Of a stretch of DNA of 64,000 bases, positions 53,811-62,058 are shown piece by piece. The notes below the pieces were generated by a model. That model had not been told where the DNA came from. It saw nothing but the letters and a program-made list of their open reading frames with translations, and did no database searches. The translations under genes and the position numbers were made by a program. Every line of letters begins with the position of its first letter. The first letter of the stretch is position 1. Origin of the DNA: UBA7672 sp041398245 (GTDB taxonomy: Bacteria > Pseudomonadota > Alphaproteobacteria > Caulobacterales > Hyphomonadaceae); the NCBI GenBank assembly GCA_041398245.1, contig JAWKVC010000010.1, positions 62,001 through 126,000 on the forward strand, written 5' to 3'.

Positions 53811-55150
53811 GTGACGGCCGCCAAAGCACCCGCCTGAAGCGCTGGCTGCAGCGAAGGCGAATGGGACAGTGCGTGAGTCTGGGTTGTTGTCGCCTGCCAT
53901 GGCACGCGGCCGCCGAGTGCAAAGGCTGCCTCAAGACCGGTGCGCAGCCCGGCTTCGTGGAAGCCATCGCCCAGCCATGCGCCGGCGAAGAACAGGCCGT
54001 TCCGGCCTTGCAGGCGCTGTATCGATCGGCGCGCTGCGGCTGATGCGGCATCGTACATCGGGTGGTCGAATTCGTAGACGCCGAACGTCTTGTCGGGCGC
54101 CGGCTCGCGCACGGGATTCAGCGTGACGAACACAGGATGCGACTTCGGCAGCCGCTGCAGCCGGTTCATCCAGTAGGTGACGCAGACACTGTCGTCCTGC
54201 CCCTTCTTCACGTTCCAGGACGCCCACGCCGCCCGGCGTTGCGGCATCAGCGAGGCGTCGTGGTGCAGCCAGGCGACGTTGGATGAAAAGCGCATCGAGC
54301 CCAGCGCCAGTCGCTGCTCCTCGTAGGCGGGATCCAGCATCTTCAGCGACGCGTCCGCGTGGCAGGAGAAGATCACAGCGTCGAAAACTTCGGGTCGCTT
54401 GCCGCGTTCGGTCACCGCGGTCTTGCCATGGCCAACGGGCCGGACTGACTCGATGTTCGCTGACGGGCGGAGGCGGGCGCCGAGATCGGACAGCATCCGC
54501 TTCACATAAGACTGGCTGCCGCCTTTCACGGTTCGCCAGATCGGGCGCACGAGATGCATCAGCCTGTGATTGTCGAAGAATTGCAGGAAGCTGATCACGG
54601 GGTAGTCCAGCATCAGCTTCTCCGGCGTCGACCAGATCGCGGCGCTCATCGGAAGGAGATAGGCGTCGCGGAACAGCTGCGAATATCCGTGCCCGTCCAG
54701 CCAGTCGCCAAGACTCATATCCGGCACGCAGTCATTCGACAGTTCGGCGCGCGCAGCATTGTTGAAGTCGATGATCTCGCTGACCATGCCGCGAAACTGC
54801 TTGTCCAGCGCGTTGCGTTTCCACGCGAACAGACCCCACGGATCGGATGACCATTCATAGCCGTTGGGATCTGAGACGGAGAAGGCCATGTCGGTCCAGA
54901 CAGTCTCGACGCCGAGATGCTTCAACAGATGCGTGAAGTTCGGATAGTTCGGGCGGTTGAAGCAGATGAAGCCGATATCCACGTCGAGCGGCTTGCCGCC
55001 ATGGTCGACGTTCACGGTCCACGCGTGACCTCCGAAGCGCGAAGCCTTGTCGTAGACGACGATGTCGGCGTTATCCCGAAGGGCCCACGCAGCCCCAAGG
55101 CCGGCGACGCCTCCGCCGATAACCGCAACACGTTTGCGACGGATGTTCAT
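53807..55150 (-). CDS. FAD-dependent amine-oxidase-like oxidoreductase
   Basis: 447 residues. The N-terminal dinucleotide-binding motif is AVIGGGVAGLGAAWALRDN, followed by DKASRFGGHAWTV. The C-terminal FAD contact region reads LFFAGAWLGDGFHEAGLRTGLEAA. Relatives include phytoene desaturase-like and fatty-acid-modifying flavoenzymes. Given the neighbours, the substrate is probably a membrane fatty acid. The start overlaps the photolyase stop by four bases. Confidence 0.9.
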   Translation of the reverse strand: MNIRRKRVAVIGGGVAGLGAAWALRDNADIVVYDKASRFGGHAWTVNVDHGGKPLDVDIGFICFNRPNYPNFTHLLKHLGVETVWTDMAFSVSDPNGYEWSSDPWGLFAWKRNALDKQFRGMVSEIIDFNNAARAELSNDCVPDMSLGDWLDGHGYSQLFRDAYLLPMSAAIWSTPEKLMLDYPVISFLQFFDNHRLMHLVRPIWRTVKGGSQSYVKRMLSDLGARLRPSANIESVRPVGHGKTAVTERGKRPEVFDAVIFSCHADASLKMLDPAYEEQRLALGSMRFSSNVAWLHHDASLMPQRRAAWASWNVKKGQDDSVCVTYWMNRLQRLPKSHPVFVTLNPVREPAPDKTFGVYEFDHPMYDAASAAARRSIQRLQGRNGLFFAGAWLGDGFHEAGLRTGLEAAFALGGRVPWQATTTQTHALSHSPSLQPALQAGALAAVT

Positions 55151-56598
55151 GCGGCGTTGTCCCGGCTGGAGGCCTTGTAGGCTTCGAGCGCGCGTTTGCG
55201 CGCAAAGTCATGATCGATGATCGGCTCGGGATAGGTTTCGCCGAGCTGTATGCCAGCAAGGTCGAGCGCATCGGAGGGCGCTTCCCACGGCCGGTGAATC
55301 CATTTCGATGAGAGATCGGCAAGCTCCGGAACCCAGGCGCGCACATAGTCGCCCTCGGGATCGAACTTCTCGCCCTGCAGCACGGGGTTGAACACACGGA
55401 AGTAAGGCGCGGCGTCGGCGCCGGTGCCCGCTGTCCATTGCCAGCCATTGGCGTTGTTGGCTTCGTCCGCGTCGACCAGCGTGTCCCAGAACCATTCCTC
55501 GCCCTTGCGCCAGTGCACGAGCAGGTCCTTCGCGAAGAAGGAAGCGCAGATCATTCGCACGCGATTGTGCATCCAGCCCGTGCGCCACAGCTGGCGCATG
55601 CCGGCGTCGATGATCGGGAAGCCGGTCTGGCCGCGCCGCCAGGCTTCCAGCTCAAGCTTCGTGCCGTTGCGCCAGTCGACCTCGTCGAACTGCCGCCGCC
55701 AGCTCAGCCGGCTCATCTGCGGGTCGTGGTAGAGAAGGTGATGCGAGAAATCACGCCAGGCGAGTTCGGAGAGGAATTTCTGGATGTCCTTCGCCGATGC
55801 TTCGCCGGCTTCTTCCGCCATCGTCGCCGCTCGCCAGACGGTATGCGGACTGATCTCGCCGAAATGGAGATAGGGTGACAGCCGTGACGTGTGATCCTGG
55901 TCCGGCCGGTCGCGGCCACTGGCATAGCCGTTGATCCCGCCCAACAGAAAATCGCTGAGCCGCCTGCGCGCCGCCATCTCGCCCGGCGTCCACATTCCGG
56001 CCAGACCTCCAGACCAGTCCGGCTTGGCGGGATGCAGACCCCAGTCATCGATGTCGTCCGAGGTGACGCCATCAAATGAGTTGATGGTGCGCGGTTCCGG
56101 CGCGTGATCATGCAGCTCCAGATTGGCCTGCAGCGCCTTCCAGAATGGCGTGAACACCTTGAAGTCGCCGCCTGACCCTGTCTTCAGGGCGAAGGGTTCG
56201 GCCAGCAAGGACCCGTTGAAGCTGTTCGCTTCCACGCCCGCAGACTTCAGCGCGGACTTGATGCGTTCGTCGATTTTGCGGGCGGGCCCATAGCGGCGGT
56301 TCCAGTAGACGGCGTCTGCGCCTGTTTCGCCGATCAGTCCGGCGATGATGTCCTCGGCCTTGCCCCGCCGCAGCACCAGGCGACCGCCTTTGCCCTTGAG
56401 GCGTTCACCGAGCGCTCGAAGCGACTTGTCCAGCCACCAGCGGCTGGCGCCGCCGGGCGCGCGCGCTTCCCGGCTTTCCTCGTCGAGGATATAGACAGCG
56501 ACCAGCGGCCTGCCCGTTGCGTGGGCGGCCGCCAGACCTGGATTGTCGCCCAGCCGGAGGTCGTCTCGGAACCAGAAAAGGACGGGGCGGTCGGACAA
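55147..56598 (-). CDS. phrB: Deoxyribodipyrimidine photolyase
   Basis: 483 residues from a TTG at 56598; in-frame upstream codons include no ATG or GTG before a stop. The N-terminal photolyase domain starts VLFWFRDDLRLGDNPGL. The FAD domain has GYASGRDRPDQDHTSRLSPYLHFGEISP, WMHNRVRMICASFF and the DADEANNANGWQWTAG segment typical of class I CPD photolyases. It repairs pyrimidine dimers with blue light. It heads a four-gene operon with 4-base overlaps throughout and lies behind an ECF-like promoter (56629-56658). Confidence 0.94.
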   Translation of the reverse strand: MSDRPVLFWFRDDLRLGDNPGLAAAHATGRPLVAVYILDEESREARAPGGASRWWLDKSLRALGERLKGKGGRLVLRRGKAEDIIAGLIGETGADAVYWNRRYGPARKIDERIKSALKSAGVEANSFNGSLLAEPFALKTGSGGDFKVFTPFWKALQANLELHDHAPEPRTINSFDGVTSDDIDDWGLHPAKPDWSGGLAGMWTPGEMAARRRLSDFLLGGINGYASGRDRPDQDHTSRLSPYLHFGEISPHTVWRAATMAEEAGEASAKDIQKFLSELAWRDFSHHLLYHDPQMSRLSWRRQFDEVDWRNGTKLELEAWRRGQTGFPIIDAGMRQLWRTGWMHNRVRMICASFFAKDLLVHWRKGEEWFWDTLVDADEANNANGWQWTAGTGADAAPYFRVFNPVLQGEKFDPEGDYVRAWVPELADLSSKWIHRPWEAPSDALDLAGIQLGETYPEPIIDHDFARKRALEAYKASSRDNAA

Positions 56599-56628
56599 AG
56601 CGGCTCGCGGGGTCAGGTCGGTTTGACC

Positions 56629-56658
56629 TTCGTACGCGCCAGCGTCTCAGCTGGATCA
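56629..56658 (-). promoter_or_regulatory. Candidate ECF (RpoE/ChrR-type) promoter of the photolyase operon
   Basis: On the minus strand TGATCC (56658-56653, overlapping the phhA stop) is followed after exactly 18 bases by TACGAA (56634-56629), about 30 bases upstream of the photolyase start. TGATCC is the known -35 element of the singlet-oxygen sigma factor RpoE of Rhodobacter, whose regulon includes a photolyase and a cfa-like gene. The -10 match is less certain. Confidence 0.45.
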
Positions 56659-57507
56659 GCCTGCCAGCTTGGCCTTGGCGTAGGCCTGCGTCCCCCGCGT
56701 AACGACGGCGTCGGTGGGTAGCACATCGTCGGCGGTATAGCTGATGTCGTCATCCAGCCGGGCGTAGAGCGGCGCGAAGTCCGTATCCACCGTCGCCCGG
56801 AACAGGTCGTCGTAGGAGCGGATCACGAAATAGGTCTGCTGGAAATCGTCGATGCGGTAGCGCGTGCGCATCACGCGCTCGAGGTCAAAGCGGATGCGGT
56901 TGGGAGATGGATCCTCCAGCGCGAAGATCGATTCGTCTTTCGATGAGGAGATTCCCGCCCCATAGATGCGAAGCCCCGCAGGCGTTTCGATCAGCCCGAA
57001 CTCCACCGTGTACCAGTAGAGCGCAGCAAGGTTCTTCAGGCGGCCGAACCTGATCGCGCGCAGCCCGCCCCGGCCATACGCCTCCATATAGTCCGCGAAG
57101 ACCGGGTCGGTCAGCAGCGGCACGTGGCCGAACACATCGTGGAAGATGTCCGGTTCCTGCAGGTAGTCGAGCTGGTCGCGCGTGCGGATGAATTGTCCGG
57201 CGGGAAAACGGCGGTTGGCGAGGTGGTTGAAGAACACCTCGTCCGGAACCAGCCCCGGAACAGCCACGACCTCGAAGCCTGTCCGCGCTTTCAGCTCGAC
57301 ATTGATCTCGGCGAAGTTCGGGATGCCGCCGCGATTGAGGTTCAGCGCCTCCAGCCCGCGCAGCATGGCGGGATCGGCGCGGTCCTTCAGAATTTCGACC
57401 TGCCGCCTGTACAGGAAGTCCCACACGGCGTGTTCATCGGCCGTGTAGCCCTTCCAGTTCTGGTCGATGACATAGTCATCGTCCCGCACGGTGATGTGGC
57501 TGCTCAT
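56656..57507 (-). CDS. phhA: Phenylalanine 4-monooxygenase
   Basis: 283 residues, a single catalytic domain as in bacterial enzymes. The iron ligands are H123 and H128 (PDIFHDVFGHVPLL) and E169 (YWYTVEFGLIE). It hydroxylates phenylalanine to tyrosine with tetrahydropterin and oxygen. Its stop lies within the putative promoter of the photolyase operon. No pterin-recycling gene is adjacent. Confidence 0.96.
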   Translation of the reverse strand: MSSHITVRDDDYVIDQNWKGYTADEHAVWDFLYRRQVEILKDRADPAMLRGLEALNLNRGGIPNFAEINVELKARTGFEVVAVPGLVPDEVFFNHLANRRFPAGQFIRTRDQLDYLQEPDIFHDVFGHVPLLTDPVFADYMEAYGRGGLRAIRFGRLKNLAALYWYTVEFGLIETPAGLRIYGAGISSSKDESIFALEDPSPNRIRFDLERVMRTRYRIDDFQQTYFVIRSYDDLFRATVDTDFAPLYARLDDDISYTADDVLPTDAVVTRGTQAYAKAKLAG

Positions 57508-57558
57508 ATTCCAAATGTAGGGCGCGAAGGGGGATTCGTCACGCCGCGGCGTTCACCG

Positions 57559-58839
57559 CTAAAATTGCCGGTCCTGCAATTCCTTTAGAGCCGCGCCTTC
57601 CAGTTCCCCCTGTGAATTGAGTCTCATGATCCAAGGCGCCCAGTCTTGAACGCCGGTTTGCGATCCGGTGAAGCCCGCCACGACAATGGAACCATCTGCA
57701 AGCACTTTCACCGCCTTGAACTCTTCCCGCTTCTTGCCGCCGAACGTTCGGCGCCAAAGCTCCTTGCCATTCGCGTCCAGCCGGACCAGGAAGCCGTCCC
57801 AGTTGTGCCTTTGGACCCTGTTGCCAATCAGTTGGAAGCCAGCCCCGACAACGCCGCCATCCGGCGTTGCTGCCACCCCGAACAGTCCATCTCCCTCGAC
57901 GCTCACGAATGCTCGTTGCCAGGCAACGCCGCCGTTGGTGTCGCGCCTCGTAACCATTGGATCGGAAACATCGAAATTAGCGGTTCGTCCCCCGACGAAT
58001 AGCTCATCCTGCTTAAAGCCATTCAATGCAGCGGCGCTGCAGGGCGTTGTTGTCGGGCTACCGTCTGCGGAGTTCAGTGTTACACAAGACACCTGCATTC
58101 CTTGCGCGGCCCAGGTGTTGCGAAGAATTGTAACCTCGATCCCGTCCGACATTGCAGCTGAAATGCGAGCTACATCGAAGGTGTAGGGACCTCCTTTGCC
58201 TGTCGACGCGACAATGGCGTTCTGCGGCGACTGGTCGACAGGGGGAGTAGGTGGGCTGGCGACCCAGCGGAACTCACCAGACGGTGTGAGTTTGATGACT
58301 ATGGGGCGTGATCCGGCTTCGCCACTCGGTGTGGTCTGACCACTCAGCAGAATGCCCCCATCATCTGCGAGCGTCACCTCGCTAAGCGTGCGCCGCTCGC
58401 CATCGTTGAGTATCTTGTCCCAGATCAGTTCCCCCGTTGCGCTGAACTTTGCTGCAAAAACGTTCTCGCTTATCCGGCTTTGCCTGCGGACCGTGTCGCG
58501 ACTCCCGGTTACGATGATTCCGCCGTCGCGATCCTCGACGAGGTCCACAACATCGTCTCGGAATTCGCCGCCGAACTGCTGCGACCACAGCTGCTCTCCA
58601 TTCGGCGCGTACATGGCGACCCACGCATCATAGGCTTCGCCTTGAGCGAACTCCACTGGCCGCGTGAGCGCTCCACCCACAACGATGTTGCCGCTCTCTG
58701 TTACGATCATTGCGTTGATCTGGCCCCTGTCGCCCTCGATTGGGAAAACCTTTTGCCATGTGATGTCTATTGATTGCGCCAACGCGGACGGTGCGAATGC
58801 GACGGCAGCGCCCAAAAAAGCTATGCGAGTCCAGCGCAT
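57559..58839 (-). CDS. Exported beta-propeller-like protein, orphan
   Basis: 426 residues with a signal peptide (RIAFLGAAVAFAPSALA). The mature part repeats a pattern of about 50 residues, WQKVF...GNIVVGGA, LWSQQFGG...GGIIVTGS, LIWDKIL...GGILLSGQ, AWQRAFV...GGVVGAGF, LWRRTFGG...GSIVVAGF. This matches delta-60/SBBP-type propeller repeats of secreted proteins. Two cysteines (VSCVTL, TTPCSA) may form a disulfide. The DNA is visibly less GC-rich than its neighbours, suggesting a different history. The function is unknown. Confidence 0.8.
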   Translation of the reverse strand: MRWTRIAFLGAAVAFAPSALAQSIDITWQKVFPIEGDRGQINAMIVTESGNIVVGGALTRPVEFAQGEAYDAWVAMYAPNGEQLWSQQFGGEFRDDVVDLVEDRDGGIIVTGSRDTVRRQSRISENVFAAKFSATGELIWDKILNDGERRTLSEVTLADDGGILLSGQTTPSGEAGSRPIVIKLTPSGEFRWVASPPTPPVDQSPQNAIVASTGKGGPYTFDVARISAAMSDGIEVTILRNTWAAQGMQVSCVTLNSADGSPTTTPCSAAALNGFKQDELFVGGRTANFDVSDPMVTRRDTNGGVAWQRAFVSVEGDGLFGVAATPDGGVVGAGFQLIGNRVQRHNWDGFLVRLDANGKELWRRTFGGKKREEFKAVKVLADGSIVVAGFTGSQTGVQDWAPWIMRLNSQGELEGAALKELQDRQF

Positions 58840-58911
58840 TCAAACCTCCCCAACAAGATTGCTGAAAAAGCTAGCTGCGGCTGCCGATGGTGTCGATGCT
58901 GGGGAAAGCCC

Positions 58912-59244
58912 TCAGTGCGCCATCGTTGCGCGTTTGCGGTACATGCCGTGATCGTCGATCTCGAACATTTCCGGAATCTGTGGGTGGTTCACCGGCTCCG
59001 GCGCATCGTCCGGCAACAGGTTCTGCTCGGAAACATAGGCGACGTAGTAAGTCGACTCGTTCTCGGCCAGCAGGTGATAGAAAGGCTGGTCCTTCGCGGG
59101 CCGGATTTCCTCAGGGATTGCGTCCCACCATTCCTGCGTATTGGCGAATTTCGGATCGACGTCGAAGATCACGCCCCGGAACGGAAAATGCCGGTGACGG
59201 ACCTGCTGTCCGATCGCGAACTTGGCTGCCCTGTTGACGTCCAT
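58912..59244 (-). CDS. hspQ: Heat shock protein HspQ
   Basis: 110 residues from the ATG at 59244; the longer upstream frame is not family-like. The HspQ pattern is complete: AKFAIGQQVRHRHFPFRGVIFDVDPKF, EWWDAIPEEIRPAKDQPFYHLLAE, and YVAYVSEQNLLPDD. HspQ modulates Lon protease and DnaA stability and binds hemimethylated DNA in E. coli. I could not pick out a clear heat-shock promoter in the 216-base gap to ppx. Confidence 0.94.
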   Translation of the reverse strand: MDVNRAAKFAIGQQVRHRHFPFRGVIFDVDPKFANTQEWWDAIPEEIRPAKDQPFYHLLAENESTYYVAYVSEQNLLPDDAPEPVNHPQIPEMFEIDDHGMYRKRATMAH

Positions 59245-59460
59245 GGCCGATGGCGCCCCTCGCCCTTCCAGTGCCCAGACCCTACCCACATGGCCGCAGC
59301 GGAAACGCCCGCGCAAATGCGCGGCAGCCCGCCAGACCCACGTCCAATTAGGCTGATCAGGATGCGGCTCGCAACCTTGCATGACAGTAAATGACACTTC
59401 GCTCGTGCCAACGGCTGCGGAACCGGTTATGGCTGTCGTAACAAGATCACGGATCGCTAC

Positions 59461-60567
59461 ATGGCGAAGCCATCCCGTCCGCGGCGCGGAAAAGCTGCCG
59501 GACGGTCCGGCGGCGCGTCGAATCTCTATGCGGCGCTGGACCTGGGCACGAACAATTGCAGACTACTGATCGCCGAACGCGGGCCGTCGGGCGGGCTGCG
59601 CGTTATCGATTCATTTTCCCAGATCGTGACGCTGGGGGAAGGCCTCGCCTCGTCCGGCATGCTCTCGCAAAAGGCGATGGACCGGGCCGTCGAGGCGCTT
59701 CGCCGGTGCGCGGAGAAGGTCAGGAAACACGGTCCGTTGCAGGGGCGTTTCATCGCGACACAGGCCTGCCGCGCCGCCAGCAATGGCCGCGCGTTTCTCG
59801 CCGAAGCCAGCCGCCGGGTTGGCCTGCGGATGGAGCTGATCTCTCCCAAGGAAGAGGCGAAATTCGCCTTGCTGGGGTCGCTCGACCTTGTCGATCCCGC
59901 GAATGACTTCGCCCTGGTGATCGACATCGGTGGCGGCTCCACCGAACTGTGCTGGATCGACGCCAAGGCGGCGGTGGAGCGCGGCGTTCGCGGGTGCGCG
60001 ACCCGGCCGCCTATTCTCGGCTGGGCCTCGTTCCCGGTCGGTGTAGTGACGCTGGCCGACATGTTCAAAGGCGCCGGCACAGAGCATTATGACGCCATGT
60101 TCGCCCACGTTCAGTCGCTGCTGCTCGCGAACGATGCGGCCACCCGCTTCGGCCCCCTGTTCCGGGCAGGTCGCGGCCAGCTGATCGGCAATTCAGGAAC
60201 GGTCACAAGCCTTGCCGGTGTCCATCTTGGCTTGCCCCGCTACATCCGGTCCTCGGTCGATGGCATCTGGGTTGAGCGTGATGGACTTGGCGAAACGATG
60301 AAACGTCTTGTCGCGGCGACAGCGGAAGAGCGGGCACGGGAACCCTGTCTCGTCGGCGGCCGTTCCGAGCTCATGGTGCCCGGCATCGCGATCCTTGCCG
60401 CTGTCTGGGCGACATGGCCGTCGGCGCGTCTGCGCGTGGGGGATCGTGGCCTGCGCGAGGGTATCATCCTGTCGCTGATGCATGGTCCCGACCGGCCGCC
60501 GCAGCAACGCCGCCGCAACCGGTCGCGCCGGCGCCCTGCCTCTGCGCCGAAGGAAGCCGCGTCATGA
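59461..60567 (+). CDS. Ppx/GppA phosphatase family protein
   Basis: 368 residues. It belongs to the ASKHA fold: ALDLGTNNCRLLIAE (phosphate 1 loop), IATQACRAASNG, and VIDIGGGSTELCW (phosphate 2). The C-terminal extension is short and basic (RRRNRSRRRPASAPKEAAS), so it lacks the HD-like domain of long exopolyphosphatases. It probably hydrolyses polyphosphate or pppGpp. The stop overlaps the rlmE start (ATGA). Confidence 0.92.
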   Translation: MAKPSRPRRGKAAGRSGGASNLYAALDLGTNNCRLLIAERGPSGGLRVIDSFSQIVTLGEGLASSGMLSQKAMDRAVEALRRCAEKVRKHGPLQGRFIATQACRAASNGRAFLAEASRRVGLRMELISPKEEAKFALLGSLDLVDPANDFALVIDIGGGSTELCWIDAKAAVERGVRGCATRPPILGWASFPVGVVTLADMFKGAGTEHYDAMFAHVQSLLLANDAATRFGPLFRAGRGQLIGNSGTVTSLAGVHLGLPRYIRSSVDGIWVERDGLGETMKRLVAATAEERAREPCLVGGRSELMVPGIAILAAVWATWPSARLRVGDRGLREGIILSLMHGPDRPPQQRRRNRSRRRPASAPKEAAS

Positions 60568-61283
60568 GCGTTGAGGAAGACGAAAAGGGCCGGCGCCGCT
60601 GGAAGGCGCCTGCCGATGCGCGCGGCCCGGCCGGCGGGCGCACCATGGCGAAGAAGGAGAAGGTCCGTAAGAAGACGCTCTCCAAGTCGTCGCGCGAATG
60701 GGTCGATCGTCAGCTACGCGACCCCTATGTGATCCGCGCGCAGGAAGAAGGCTATCGCGCTCGCGCCGCCTACAAGCTGCGCGAAATCGACGAACGCTTC
60801 CGCGTGCTGAAGCGCGGCGCCCGCGTGATCGATCTTGGTTGCGCCCCCGGCGGCTGGCTACAGGTTGCGCTCGAGAAGGGCGCGGAGAAGATCGTCGGTG
60901 TTGATCTCCTGCCCGTCGATCCGGTGGGCCACGCCGTCATCTTCCAGGGCGACATCTACGAGCCGGGCATGACGCAGAAACTGCTCGATGCGCTGGGCGA
61001 CCCGCCGACGCTGGTCCTGTCCGACATGGCGGCCAACACGGTGGGCCACAAGCAGACGGATCACATCCGCACGGTCGGCCTTGCCGAACTCGCCGCGCAG
61101 TTCGCAGTCGACAACCTCGTGAAGGGCGGAACCTTTGTGGCGAAGGTCTTTCAGGGCGGCGCACAGGGCGCGCTGCTGGACCTGCTCAAGTCCAATTTCG
61201 AGGATGTGCGCCACTGGAAGCCGCCATCCAGCCGCACCGAAAGCCCGGAAACCTTCGTCATCGCGCGGCGGTTCAAAGGTTAG
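60564..61283 (+). CDS. rlmE: 23S rRNA 2'-O-ribose methyltransferase RlmE (FtsJ)
   Basis: 239 residues from the ATG at 60564; a later ATG 27 codons in would remove a basic tail. Motifs: SAM site IDLGCAPGGWLQVAL, and the K-D-K-E tetrad (YKLREID, SDMAAN, VAKVFQG, ESPETF). It methylates a uridine ribose of 23S rRNA (U2552 in E. coli). Its stop overlaps that of the opposing HAD gene by four bases. Confidence 0.95.
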   Translation: MSVEEDEKGRRRWKAPADARGPAGGRTMAKKEKVRKKTLSKSSREWVDRQLRDPYVIRAQEEGYRARAAYKLREIDERFRVLKRGARVIDLGCAPGGWLQVALEKGAEKIVGVDLLPVDPVGHAVIFQGDIYEPGMTQKLLDALGDPPTLVLSDMAANTVGHKQTDHIRTVGLAELAAQFAVDNLVKGGTFVAKVFQGGAQGALLDLLKSNFEDVRHWKPPSSRTESPETFVIARRFKG

Positions 61284-61939
61284 CTGCGCGCTTTGAGTGT
61301 GCGTACCGTCCCCGCCACATACCAATCGGCGATCCGCGCGACCTGTTCGTCCGCGCCGAGTGGCGCCGGACCGACACCAACTGTGTAGAGACCTTCCGCC
61401 CTGAGGTTGGCGATCATGGACGCGCCGTCCTCGATACAGATTGCCGCCGCTGGCGACACGTCCAGCGCTGCGCAGCAGCGGCCGTAGATTTCGGGGCTCG
61501 GCTTGGCGGCGCTCTCGCGCGGATCCGCCACGAAATCCACCAGACCGATTAGGTCCAGCCGTTCCAGCACCTGCTGAGCATTGAGACTGGCGGACGCGAC
61601 AGCGGTCCGGAGGTTCAGCCGCCGGCAAGCGTCCAGCGCTTCCCGCGCCCCGTCGAAGGCGTCCGCCGGCGTCAGACCGGCGATCAGTTCGCGATAGCGC
61701 TGGTTCTTGAACGCCATCACGGCATTGCGCGTGGCCTCGTCCAGCGTCACCCCGGCATGCGCCAGCAGGGCGTTGAGCGAGGAGGCTCTCGGCACGCTGC
61801 GGGTTTCCGCGAGGCTTTCGGGCGTCACGGGAAATCCGAACTGCTCCGCCGCGTCGGTCCAGCTGCGTTCGTGACGCGCCGAGGTCGAGGTCAGAACCCC
61901 GTCGAGATCGAAAATGGCTGCGTAACCGCCAGATGACAT
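61280..61939 (-). CDS. HAD-superfamily phosphatase (beta-phosphoglucomutase-like)
   Basis: 219 residues from the ATG at 61939; the upstream frame overlaps the guaB promoter region. HAD motif I is IFDLDGVLTST, motif II VASASLN, motif III K in AAKPSPEIYG, and motif IV IEDGASMI. The cap domain fits the beta-phosphoglucomutase/phosphatase subgroup. The substrate cannot be predicted. Confidence 0.9.
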   Translation of the reverse strand: MSSGGYAAIFDLDGVLTSTSARHERSWTDAAEQFGFPVTPESLAETRSVPRASSLNALLAHAGVTLDEATRNAVMAFKNQRYRELIAGLTPADAFDGAREALDACRRLNLRTAVASASLNAQQVLERLDLIGLVDFVADPRESAAKPSPEIYGRCCAALDVSPAAAICIEDGASMIANLRAEGLYTVGVGPAPLGADEQVARIADWYVAGTVRTLKARS

Positions 61940-62058
61940 GCAGGAAAATCCCGGCCCCGCAGGGCGATAGCCGACTAGTGGTGGCGCGTCATGGGGCCGC
62001 CCGCAAGTCTGTTGCGATCCCCACTTCCCAAGCAATTCGAGAATCGATAGACGGGTCC

